From positions 53,944-60,376 of the forward strand of contig DJSA01000072.1 of NCBI GenBank assembly GCA_002438905.1: a stretch of 6,433 nt of DNA. The letters run 5' to 3'. The notes under the pieces were generated by a model. That model worked only from the letters and a program-made list of their open reading frames with translations, did no database searches and was not told where the DNA came from. The DNA comes from Bacteroidales bacterium UBA6346. Its GTDB lineage: Bacteria; Bacteroidota; Bacteroidia; Bacteroidales; UBA932. A program made the translations under genes and the position numbers. This document shows, piece after piece, positions 1-6,433 of this stretch; position 1 is the stretch's first letter; each line of letters opens with the position of its first letter.

Positions 1-87
1 TTCGAGGGGACGGGAGGGGTCAATTAGATGGTGAGGATTTCATCAAGACATCCAACGAAGCAGACCGCTTTTTATTCGCCCCGTCCA
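1..87. other. 3' flank after the SusD gene, no gene seen
   Basis: Eighty-seven bases follow the SusD TAA stop. On the minus strand, short ATG frames close within a few codons, and no ribosome binding site or new start is evident before the window edge. A 4-bp inverted repeat (AAGC-AGACC-GCTT, 58-70) has no T-run on the minus strand, so it is not a convincing terminator for this operon. Whether another operon gene follows cannot be decided here. Confidence 0.4.
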
Positions 88-1737
88 TTACTCTCCGTAC
101 TCTATATTAGTCAGCACTCCACCGGAAGCGGCAACCTGGTCCGCCGGAATAGGCCAGTAGCGGTTGCACGGGCGCACGTTGCGGCTGATGAGCGAGCCGG
201 TGTTGTATTGTGAGGTGCGCTCGTACCAGATGCCCCAGCGGACGAGATCGAACTTGCGGTTGTACTCGCCGAGAAGTTCCTTGGCGCACTCGCGGCGGAT
301 TTCCTCCATGAGCAGGTCGGTGTTGCCTCCGACATCGGCGAGCGTGAGTTCCGGCAGGGCGGCACGGCTACGGGTCATGTTCAGATAACTGAGGGCCTGA
401 GTCGTGTTCCCGAGCATCAGATGCGCCTCCGCAAGGCCGAGAACCGCTCCGGCATAGCGGAAAATCTTGTAGTTGTTCGCGTCGCGGGTGCTGCGCATGT
501 CCGGACACCAGAACTTGTTGCCGAGCCACGGAGTGCTCGCCGAATTCATCCTGTTCCACGAACCGTCGTCCCTGCGGAGGCCGAAGAACATCACCTCCTC
601 CTCGCCTGCCCGTCCGGAGTCGTCCGGATCGAAGCCGTACCAGCGCCATGCAAGGTTGCCGGAGCCACCGCGGGCCTTGTCCGCGCCGTTGGAGTATTCG
701 CCGGAGCGGAGGTCTTCAGAGCTGTACGGAAGCAGGTTCTGGCAAAGGTACGGGGTCGGACGCGCAGAGGTGTAGGTCTGCGAGTGTGCGCCGAGCTCAG
801 GGATGCCGATGCCGTAATAGACGTCGGAGATGATTTCCTCCTGCGCAAACTCGTCGCTCACGATGTTCTGGGCGCGGAGAGGGGTTGTCCAGCTGGCGAG
901 CGTGCCCACAATCTGAAGTCCGTTAGGCTCGTAGGTGTTAGGAACCTCCCAGATGGACTCACGGCTGTACTTCACGCTGAAAGGAACGTCCGTGAGAGGG
1001 TACTGCGAAAGCTCGCCGTAAATTCCCTCAAGCTGTCCGAAGAACTCCACGGCCCCGTTCCAGTCCTTGTTCCACAGGCAGAGACGGCCTCCGAGCATGA
1101 GTCCGAGCGCCCGCCCCATGCGGTAGTCGGTGCCGGAATCGTAGCTTCTGCGGGCCTCAAGGGCGGGGAGATTTGCGCGAAGTTCGGAAATGCAGAAGGC
1201 TCGGGCGTCGGCGGCCGACATTCTCGGGAGCTTCACAATAGCCGCCCGGTTATCCTCGGTCACGCGCTCGGTGTAGAACGGCACGTCGCCGAAGGTGGAG
1301 GTCAGAAGATACCAGTAGAACGAGCGGAGAACGGCGCACTCGGCATAGAGCGGAGCGGCCTCATCGGCCGTAATGTAGCCCTCCGAGACGGCCCTGTCGA
1401 TGTAAAAGACCATTGAGTTGGTGCGTGATACTCCCTGATAGCCCCTCTGCCAAATGGTGGAGGCGGCTCCCGGACGTGCCGGAGCGATGTCGCACACGGC
1501 GTCAATCTGATTATCGACGTTCAGGAACATGAGGTCGGTGTCGCACTCGCACATCTCCCAGAATCCCATGTTCGTGTAAATCAGGCGGAGCGGAGAGTAG
1601 CAGGCGTTAAGCCCGGTCTTTATCTGCTCCACGCTGCGGTAGTACTTGTCCCCCTCGGTGTAGGAGGTTATCTTTTCCTTCAGCGAGCATGAGACAGCTC
1701 CGAAGCATATCAAGGCAATATAAACTATCTTTTTCAT
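88..1737 (-). CDS. SusD/RagB-family surface lipoprotein (nutrient-binding partner of the SusC transporter)
   Basis: This is an outer-membrane lipoprotein expected to cap the neighbouring SusC barrel on the cell surface and capture substrate. Numbering from the ATG at 1737, a short signal peptide (MKKIVYIALICFGAVSC) ends in a lipobox-like AVSC with C17 as the lipidated residue; only one acidic residue (E21) follows, so the surface-export signal is weak. Family hallmarks are the TPR-like segment at about 132-157 (LRSFYWYLL then FGDVPFYTE), the helix at 427-463 (RYAGAVLGLAEAHLMLG then SRAALPE), EEIRRECAKELL with FDLVRWG at 478-502, and NRYWPIPADQ at 525-534. The total of 549 residues is normal for the family. 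An in-frame ATG at 1743 would add two residues. I prefer 1737 because a GGGAGG motif lies 8 bases upstream of it but only 2 bases from the 1743 ATG. The stop is TAA. The gene follows the SusC gene closely and is surely co-transcribed with it. The mature protein is unusually rich in cysteine (11 besides C17). The family call is secure; the substrate is unknown. Confidence 0.96.
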   Translation of the reverse strand: MKKIVYIALICFGAVSCSLKEKITSYTEGDKYYRSVEQIKTGLNACYSPLRLIYTNMGFWEMCECDTDLMFLNVDNQIDAVCDIAPARPGAASTIWQRGYQGVSRTNSMVFYIDRAVSEGYITADEAAPLYAECAVLRSFYWYLLTSTFGDVPFYTERVTEDNRAAIVKLPRMSAADARAFCISELRANLPALEARRSYDSGTDYRMGRALGLMLGGRLCLWNKDWNGAVEFFGQLEGIYGELSQYPLTDVPFSVKYSRESIWEVPNTYEPNGLQIVGTLASWTTPLRAQNIVSDEFAQEEIISDVYYGIGIPELGAHSQTYTSARPTPYLCQNLLPYSSEDLRSGEYSNGADKARGGSGNLAWRWYGFDPDDSGRAGEEEVMFFGLRRDDGSWNRMNSASTPWLGNKFWCPDMRSTRDANNYKIFRYAGAVLGLAEAHLMLGNTTQALSYLNMTRSRAALPELTLADVGGNTDLLMEEIRRECAKELLGEYNRKFDLVRWGIWYERTSQYNTGSLISRNVRPCNRYWPIPADQVAASGGVLTNIEYGE

Positions 1738-1745
1738 ATCCATGT

Positions 1746-1751
1746 CCTCCC
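1746..1751 (-). promoter_or_regulatory. Shine-Dalgarno-like GGGAGG before the SusD gene
   Basis: Read on the minus strand, the short spacer after the SusC TAG stop is CCTCGGGAGGAC, followed by ATG GAT ATG. The GGGAGG lies 2 bases from the first ATG (1743) and 8 bases from the second (1737), which supports the second as the real start. Most Bacteroidota genes lack such a motif, so its presence is notable. The spacer can also fold as a very small CCT/AGG hairpin, probably too weak to matter alone. Confidence 0.5.
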
Positions 1752-1755
1752 GAGG

Positions 1756-4700
1756 CTAAAAGTTCATCTGAAGGTTAATCACGAATGTCCTCGGACGCGG
1801 AAAGGCGCCGTTGTCAATCCGTCGTGTGGTCGCGCTTGTGGAGACATCCGGGTCGAAGCCGTTGTAGCGTTTCCACAGCAGCAGGTTCTCGCCGCTTGCG
1901 CCCACCACGATGCTCTTGCACCATTTCTTCGCTATGTTGAAGCGGTAGCTCAGCGAGACCTCCTTGAGACGGATGTATGATGCGTCATAGATCATGCGGT
2001 CGCTGGCGTTGTAGTCCTCCTTGCCGGCACGCGGGATGTTGGAGTCGGGATTCAGCTCCGGATCCCAGGCATCGAGCATATAGCGGTACTTGTTATATGC
2101 CCTGGAACCGCTTCCGGCGAGGATTTCGCTGATGTTGTAAATCTTTCCGCCGAATGAGTAGGTCGCATAGACCTTGAGGGAGAGGTTGCCGAGAGTGAAG
2201 GTGTTCTGAAGTCCGCCATAGACCACCGGGTCGGCATTTCCCTGATAGACAAGGTCGTTCTGGTCGAGCAGCCCGTCGTTGTTCTGATCCACATAGCGGC
2301 AGATTCCGAGCTGTTCCGTGCCCGAGCTGACATATGTCTTGGAAATCTTGTTCCTGTCAATCTCGTCCTGGCTGTGCCATACCCCGGCATACTGGTAGCC
2401 CCAGAGGGAGTTCACCGGATAGCCGGCGCGGTAGCCGTAGAGAGGCTGGGTAGTGTTGCGAAAGTTGGAATATGTCGGCACGAGACGGTCCTCACCGGCA
2501 TCGATGACTAACTGGTCGTTGTGCGAAATCGTGAACATCGTGCTCCACGAGAACTTGCGCGTGACGATGTTGCGGGTGGTGAGGGCGACCTCGATTCCAC
2601 GGTTGCGGGTGTTTCCCATATTCGTGAAATATGTGTCGTAGCCCGTGCTCTGGTTCGTCTTCATCGCGAGGAGAAGGTCCGACGTCCTCGATTCGTATGC
2701 ATCGACTTCGAGATTGACCCTTTCGCCGAACGCGGAGAAATTGAGGCCTATGTTATATGAGTCCGTCGTCTCCCACGTGAGGTTTCCGTTGCTCAGGCGT
2801 GTGTCGTAATATGCCAGCGGCCTGTAGTCTCCGAGCATCCACACTCCCTTGTCCGCGGTGAGGGTGGATTGTGACATATACGAGCCTATGGCGTCGTTTC
2901 CGCTGCGTCCGATGCTCGCCCTGAGGGAAAGGTCGTCGAGCCACGATGCTCCGGCGAGAAAATCCTCGCGGCTGATGTTCCACCTCAGGGCCGCAGCAGG
3001 GAATATTCCCCACTTGCGGTTGTCGGCGAAGTTAGACGCGCCGTCGGCACGCATGGTGAGGGTGACGTAGTATTTCTTGAGGTAGTCGTAGTTCACGCGG
3101 GCGAGAACGGACATCGAAGTCTTGATGTTCTCGTAGCTGCGGTTGGTGGTGTTGCGGTCGTCAAGAAGCCCGCCGAGGTTCTTGTAGGTGACGTTGTCGT
3201 CCATGTAGCCCTCTCCGTAGAAGTAGCGGTAGTCTATGTTGGTGCGCTCGGCCGTGAATCCGGCGAGAAGGTTCAGGGTGTGACGGCGCGAGAAGGTGCG
3301 GTCGTATGTGAAGGTGTTCTCGCTGAGGAATATCTGACGGTCCTGCCAGATTGCCGTTGCTGTTCCTCCGGTGAGGTTGCGCTGTGCCACAGGAAGGGTG
3401 GAAGGGGCGTAGCGCAGGGACTTGTAGCCGTCGGTCGTGAAGGAGAACTTGCTGACGAAGGAGGCGTAGCGGTTGAAGATGAGCCTCACCCACGGTAGCA
3501 GGTTCAGATTAGTCTGACGCACGTCATGGCTTATCTGCTTGGCGCAGATGTATGGGTTGTTGAACGGAGAGCCTCCGGAGGCGTACTCCGAGCCGAAGGT
3601 GTTCCAAGTGTCGTTGATGCCGAGCAGCGGGCTGAGGTAAATCGCTGCGGTGCTGTTGGTTCCGGTGATGGAGGCGCTGGACTTGTCGGTGCTGCGGTCT
3701 GCGTAGTAGAGACGCACGCCGGCGCGGAGCCATTTGAGCGGCTGGGTCTCGACGCTCACCCTTCCGCTGATGCGGCTGAACCCGGAGCCTATGACCACTC
3801 CCCTCTCGTTGTGGTAGCCGAATGACGCCGAGGCGCGGGTGATGTTGGTTCCGCCCTGCGCGGAGAAGCTATAGTCCTGATATACACCGGTCTGCGAGAG
3901 AGCGTCAATCCAGTCCGTGCCCTTGCCTTTCGCTGCGATTTCCTCTTCGGAGAAGTAGAAGTTGCGCGATGGAGTCTCCTTTCCGCTCATGTAGTCGGAG
4001 ATGTAGTGCGTCATGTTGCAGTACTTGGCGAACTCGGAAGCGTCCATCAGATCGAGGCTGCCCATGATGCGGGACACGCCGGCCGAGGCCTTGAGAGACG
4101 CGGTGAAATTCCTTGAGGTCTCACGTTCCGTGGTTATGAGTATGACTCCGTTCGCTCCGCGTGAGCCGTAGAGCGAGGTGGAGGAGACATCCTTGAGAAC
4201 GGATATGCTCTTGATGTCCGACGGGTTGATTTCATTGAGGTCGGAGACCGCGTCAATCACCCCGTCGACGACGATAAGAGGCGCGTTTCCGGCACTGATG
4301 GACCTCGCTCCGCGAATCTGGATGGAAGCCTCGGCTCCGGGTTCTCCGGTCGATGACATCATGTCCATTCCGGCAATTCGGCCCTGAAGGGCGGAGCTGA
4401 CCGATGATGCCGGAACGTCAGCGAGTGATTTCATGTCAACTACCGAGACCGCGCCCGTGAGGTCGGATTTCTTGGCAGTTCCGTAGGCAATGACCACCAC
4501 GTCGTCGAGCTTCGCGGACTCGGACTTGAGCACGACGTCAATCTTCGCGCGTCCGTTTACAGGCTCCAGCAGCGACTCGAAGCCGAGGCAGCTGAACTCG
4601 ATGAAGCCATCGGAGGCGATGCTGAGCTCATATTTTCCATCAGCATCGGTCGCGGTGCCCTTGGCCTTGGCCTGCTTGTCAATAACATAGACTCCCGGCA

Positions 4701-4809
4701 GAGGATTGCCGTCGCTGTCCTTCACCGTTCCGCTGACCTTCACGCTCTGGGCAAAGGCCGACGCGGCTGAGGAAAGGACGAGGAAAGTCAGAATAAGTAT
4801 CCTTTTCAT
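1756..4809 (-). CDS. SusC/RagA-family TonB-dependent outer-membrane transporter
   Basis: This 22-strand-type TonB-dependent barrel is expected to import bulky substrate across the outer membrane with energy from TonB-ExbBD, working as a complex with the SusD protein encoded next. Its 1017 residues are typical of the family. A Sec signal peptide covers residues 1-20, with probable cleavage at AFA|Q. A carboxypeptidase-regulatory-like (CarboxypepD_reg-type) domain spans about 23-95 (VSGTVKDSDGNPLPGV, then DADGKYELS). The TonB-box-like DDVVVIAYG is at 102-110. The plug spans about 115-227, with IQIRGARS, PLIVVDGVI and the SusC signature SVLKD..STSLYGSRGANGV at 203-222. The barrel follows, with conserved segments such as MRADGASNFADNRKWGIFPA at 586-605, and ends in a terminal Phe (NLQMNF), as expected for BAM-dependent folding. 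A DxNxDG acidic loop lies at 841-852. There is no N-terminal STN domain, so direct anti-sigma signalling through this receptor is not indicated. Nothing in the sequence reveals the substrate. Confidence 0.97.
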   Translation of the reverse strand: MKRILILTFLVLSSAASAFAQSVKVSGTVKDSDGNPLPGVYVIDKQAKAKGTATDADGKYELSIASDGFIEFSCLGFESLLEPVNGRAKIDVVLKSESAKLDDVVVIAYGTAKKSDLTGAVSVVDMKSLADVPASSVSSALQGRIAGMDMMSSTGEPGAEASIQIRGARSISAGNAPLIVVDGVIDAVSDLNEINPSDIKSISVLKDVSSTSLYGSRGANGVILITTERETSRNFTASLKASAGVSRIMGSLDLMDASEFAKYCNMTHYISDYMSGKETPSRNFYFSEEEIAAKGKGTDWIDALSQTGVYQDYSFSAQGGTNITRASASFGYHNERGVVIGSGFSRISGRVSVETQPLKWLRAGVRLYYADRSTDKSSASITGTNSTAAIYLSPLLGINDTWNTFGSEYASGGSPFNNPYICAKQISHDVRQTNLNLLPWVRLIFNRYASFVSKFSFTTDGYKSLRYAPSTLPVAQRNLTGGTATAIWQDRQIFLSENTFTYDRTFSRRHTLNLLAGFTAERTNIDYRYFYGEGYMDDNVTYKNLGGLLDDRNTTNRSYENIKTSMSVLARVNYDYLKKYYVTLTMRADGASNFADNRKWGIFPAAALRWNISREDFLAGASWLDDLSLRASIGRSGNDAIGSYMSQSTLTADKGVWMLGDYRPLAYYDTRLSNGNLTWETTDSYNIGLNFSAFGERVNLEVDAYESRTSDLLLAMKTNQSTGYDTYFTNMGNTRNRGIEVALTTRNIVTRKFSWSTMFTISHNDQLVIDAGEDRLVPTYSNFRNTTQPLYGYRAGYPVNSLWGYQYAGVWHSQDEIDRNKISKTYVSSGTEQLGICRYVDQNNDGLLDQNDLVYQGNADPVVYGGLQNTFTLGNLSLKVYATYSFGGKIYNISEILAGSGSRAYNKYRYMLDAWDPELNPDSNIPRAGKEDYNASDRMIYDASYIRLKEVSLSYRFNIAKKWCKSIVVGASGENLLLWKRYNGFDPDVSTSATTRRIDNGAFPRPRTFVINLQMNF
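2254..2289 (-). other. EF-hand-like acidic loop in the SusC barrel
   Basis: Residues 841-852 of the transporter read DQNNDGLLDQND, matching the DxNxDGxxDxxD pattern of calcium-binding loops. Similar loops (often DxNGDGxIDxND) are common at this position in SusC-family proteins, and I infer a structural calcium site in an extracellular loop. Metal binding is not demonstrated by sequence alone. Confidence 0.5.
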
Positions 4810-4858
4810 ATATTCTTGTTTCTTTGAAAACTTATATTGTTCTTGGGGGATCTTCCTG
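4810..4858 (-). other. A/T-rich gap before the SusC gene, probable translation leader inside an operon
   Basis: Forty-nine bases separate the stop of the beta-helix gene from the SusC ATG. Read on the minus strand, the final part is A-rich (AAAGAAACAAGAATAT directly before ATG) and has no Shine-Dalgarno motif, which is the usual Bacteroidota initiation context. I see no stem-loop with a T-run, so transcription from the upstream gene probably continues through. A TATAAGTTTT stretch resembles a Bacteroidota -7 element only imperfectly and has no matching -33 element. Confidence 0.5.
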
Positions 4859-6433
4859 TCATTCGATGGTCGGCTTGTTGTCTTTGTTGCCCTTGCCTAC
4901 TGTGGCGTAAATTTCTCCGGAGCATCCGGCAACAGCCTCCTTCGGAAGAGCGGCTGTGGATGTACAGCCCTTTATTGTCGAAACCGGAGATACATTAAGA
5001 ATGTGCGCCACAATGCCCCCGACAGCGCCAATCTGCGCGTGAGTCTTTGCCAATGTATTGGCAGTCAGACCAAACGATCCGCCATTTGTGCATAAGGAAA
5101 TTTCGGAGAAGGCAGTTCCGCCGAGTATTCCGCCTACAAGCGAGCACGCCCGTGATATTCCGCCCGCGAGAAGCCTGCCAGTATTTGTGCAGTCCGAGAC
5201 TTTAGCCGGGAGGGCAGATTGTCCCACAACAATACCGGCAATACCACCGACATAACATTGCCTTGCGCCTGTCATTCCTGAGGTTGCGCCACTGATAATG
5301 GAACTGCATACGTCGATTGTACCGGAATTAGAGCAACCTGTTATTTCGGTGTAGAAACCAGTCTGCGGTTCAGGGGTAATATAATTGCAGACGACTTTTT
5401 TGTTGCTGTCGGTCTGGTCGCTGACCGGAGCAATTCGTCCGACAATACCGCCGACACAGTATGCGCCCTGAGTCTTCGGATTATTTCCAAAAGTATTCTC
5501 CCACAGCGTTATATTGCCCTCATTAACACAATTCTTCAGCGTGACAAAAGTTTCCGTCGTTCCGGCGTATGCGGAGGCAAGAATGCCGCCCACCGCACAT
5601 TTATAAAGGTCCGAAGAGGCTGTAGCAGGCTTTAGTATGGTTATGTTACCAACATTGCGGCAGCCCTCGAATGTTCCGAGTTTTGTCGTTTTGTCAGCGA
5701 GTGTGACATCAGGACGATAAGCGATGCCGCCGCCCATAAACAGATGGTTTGCAGTGAACGGCAGATTTATCTCGAAATCGGCGCTATTCACGCAGTCCTT
5801 CATCACGCCGCCATTCATCTCGACAAGGCTGCAGAAAGTGAAGTTTGCATCGACGGTTGCGGTCAGCGCGGCCCTGTTCTCGCAGTTCTCGACTGTTCCG
5901 AGGTTGACTGCGGCAAGAGACGCGCATGAATTGGCGCTCTTTTCGGTGCGCAGTCCGCCAAGCCTGAGGTTCTTCACGATGCCTATCTCCGTAATGCTCT
6001 TTATGAGCGGCTTCGTGAGAGAATTGCGGGTGACGATGTACCCACCTCCGTTCAGCACGCCGTCCCAGCTTTGAATCTGGGTGAGTTCATCGGCGGAAGT
6101 GATGTTCGCAACGATTGAGACCTCGCCGCTCTCCGGGTCTTTCCACGAAGAGTAGTCCCCCGCGTTCACTGCGGCGGCGAAGCTGTTCCAAGACTCAGGG
6201 TCGGTGATTATCAGTGCGCCGCTCGGAACGAAGGTCTGCTCCGCCCATCCGACTATGACCCCGGAGTGCACGGCGGTGTTCTCGCGCATCTCGATGACCA
6301 TCTTGCGGCCGTATTTCTCGGTAATCGTGAGGTTGAACCCTTCGGCATATTCCCCCGCAGGCACACAGAAATTCAGCTCGACTGCCTCTGAGACTCCAGC
6401 CGCTCCGCCAGCGCCGGAACCATCGCCTGAGCC
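4859..6433 (-). CDS. Partial extracellular protein with GLUG-like beta-helix repeats (5' end outside the window)
   Basis: The frame is open from the window edge to a TGA at 4861-4859, giving 524 visible residues. There is no stop upstream of the GTG at 6364, so that codon is internal. Numbering from the edge, residues 1-13 are a Gly/Ser/Ala linker (GSGDGSGAGGAAG). Residues 17-68 look like the end of a beta-sandwich domain common in Bacteroidales surface proteins (VELNFCVPAGEYAEGFNLTI). From about 75 to 512 there is a right-handed beta-helix-like region, opening with SWDGVLNGGGYIVTRN and IVKNLRLGG and continuing in coils with CxNxG turns and GGI(V/L/A)G motifs of the GLUG type. A short polar tail (GKGNKDNKPTIE) ends the protein, with no C-terminal sorting domain or membrane segment. 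Anchoring must therefore be N-terminal, probably as a lipoprotein. The gene lies 49 bases upstream of the SusC gene, with no terminator. Possible roles are substrate binding or adhesion; no catalytic motif is recognisable. The fold call is fairly secure, the function open. Confidence 0.8.
   Translation of the reverse strand, partial: GSGDGSGAGGAAGVSEAVELNFCVPAGEYAEGFNLTITEKYGRKMVIEMRENTAVHSGVIVGWAEQTFVPSGALIITDPESWNSFAAAVNAGDYSSWKDPESGEVSIVANITSADELTQIQSWDGVLNGGGYIVTRNSLTKPLIKSITEIGIVKNLRLGGLRTEKSANSCASLAAVNLGTVENCENRAALTATVDANFTFCSLVEMNGGVMKDCVNSADFEINLPFTANHLFMGGGIAYRPDVTLADKTTKLGTFEGCRNVGNITILKPATASSDLYKCAVGGILASAYAGTTETFVTLKNCVNEGNITLWENTFGNNPKTQGAYCVGGIVGRIAPVSDQTDSNKKVVCNYITPEPQTGFYTEITGCSNSGTIDVCSSIISGATSGMTGARQCYVGGIAGIVVGQSALPAKVSDCTNTGRLLAGGISRACSLVGGILGGTAFSEISLCTNGGSFGLTANTLAKTHAQIGAVGGIVAHILNVSPVSTIKGCTSTAALPKEAVAGCSGEIYATVGKGNKDNKPTIE
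4898..5938 (-). repeat. Eight degenerate GLUG-like beta-helix coils encoded in the partial surface protein
   Basis: The repeat is visible at protein level only. Coil turns are centred on cysteines 184, 214, 258, 302, 367, 415, 448 and 490 of the visible protein, for example ENCENRA, KDCVNSA, EGCRNVG, KNCVNEG, TGCSNSG, SDCTNTG, SLCTNGG and KGCTSTA. Seven of the eight have Asn two residues after the Cys. Spacings are 30, 44, 44, 65, 48, 33 and 42 residues, so loop lengths differ. Most coils also carry a GGI(V/L/A)-type strand, as in YCVGGIVG, CYVGGIAG and SLVGGILGG. The copies are diverged in DNA, which argues for an old repeat array rather than recent duplication. Confidence 0.75.

Noticed and set aside
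58..70. Inverted repeat AAGC-AGACC-GCTT as a terminator after the SusD gene
   Set aside because: The stem is only 4 bp. The T-run lies on the plus-strand side, where there is no gene to terminate; on the minus strand no T-run follows.
421..1416. Long open frame of 331 codons on the plus strand, antisense to the SusD gene
   Set aside because: It lies wholly inside a secure SusD gene. It has an Arg/Val/Ala/Gly-rich, low-information composition typical of antisense frames in GC-rich codons, and no recognisable domain.
2052..2390. Arg/Ser/Thr-rich 112-codon frame on the minus strand inside the SusC gene
   Set aside because: It is a shifted-frame shadow of the transporter, with biased composition and no domain or initiation signal.
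4826..4836. TATAAGTTTTC on the minus strand as a Bacteroidota -7 promoter element for the SusC gene
   Set aside because: It mismatches TAnnTTTG at the last base, and no TTG-type -33 element is present at the right distance upstream.
6362..6364. GTG as the start codon of the beta-helix gene
   Set aside because: The frame stays open to the window edge, and the residues before it (VSEAVELNFC) continue a beta-strand and linker pattern. The gene is truncated by the window rather than starting here.
1..6433. CRISPR array, tRNA/rRNA, insertion sequence or invertible promoter
   Set aside because: I found no regularly spaced direct repeats, cloverleaf-like segments, transposase frames or paired inverted repeats of useful length. 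The intergenic space totals about 150 bases.

Overview
The window comes from a Bacteroidota (Bacteroidales-type) genome with fairly high GC; 60-base lines I counted inside the coding regions were mostly about 57-68% GC. The assignment rests on a clear SusC/SusD-type outer-membrane uptake pair, a lipoprotein signal on SusD, an A-rich translation leader before the SusC gene, and a GLUG-like beta-helix surface protein. A GC-rich gut lineage such as Alistipes or Muribaculaceae would fit, but the genus cannot be fixed from this sequence.

All supported genes lie on the minus strand, so the order of transcription is from high to low coordinates. (1) 6433-4859: a large extracellular protein whose 5' end lies beyond the window edge. 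It starts in a Gly/Ser-rich linker, passes through the end of a beta-sandwich-like domain, and finishes in a right-handed beta-helix-like region with eight Cys-x-Asn-x-Gly/Ala coils. (2) 4809-1756: a complete SusC/RagA-family TonB-dependent transporter of 1017 residues. (3) 1737 (or 1743) to 88: a complete SusD/RagB-family surface lipoprotein of 549 (or 551) residues. The gaps are 49 bases and 12-18 bases with no recognisable terminator, so the three genes probably form one transcription unit. The last 87 bases at the low-coordinate end hold no gene that I can see.

The working model is an uptake locus. SusD caps the extracellular face of the SusC barrel, and the pair imports an oligomeric nutrient (glycan or peptide) using TonB energy. 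The upstream beta-helix protein is probably surface-exposed and may bind the substrate or a host or partner surface. No glycoside hydrolase, lyase, peptidase, sulfatase or regulator is visible, so the substrate cannot be named. The most unusual features are the beta-helix gene placed before susC, its two apparent cysteine ladders, the lower GC of its repeat region, and a strong Shine-Dalgarno-like sequence before susD, which is not typical of this phylum.
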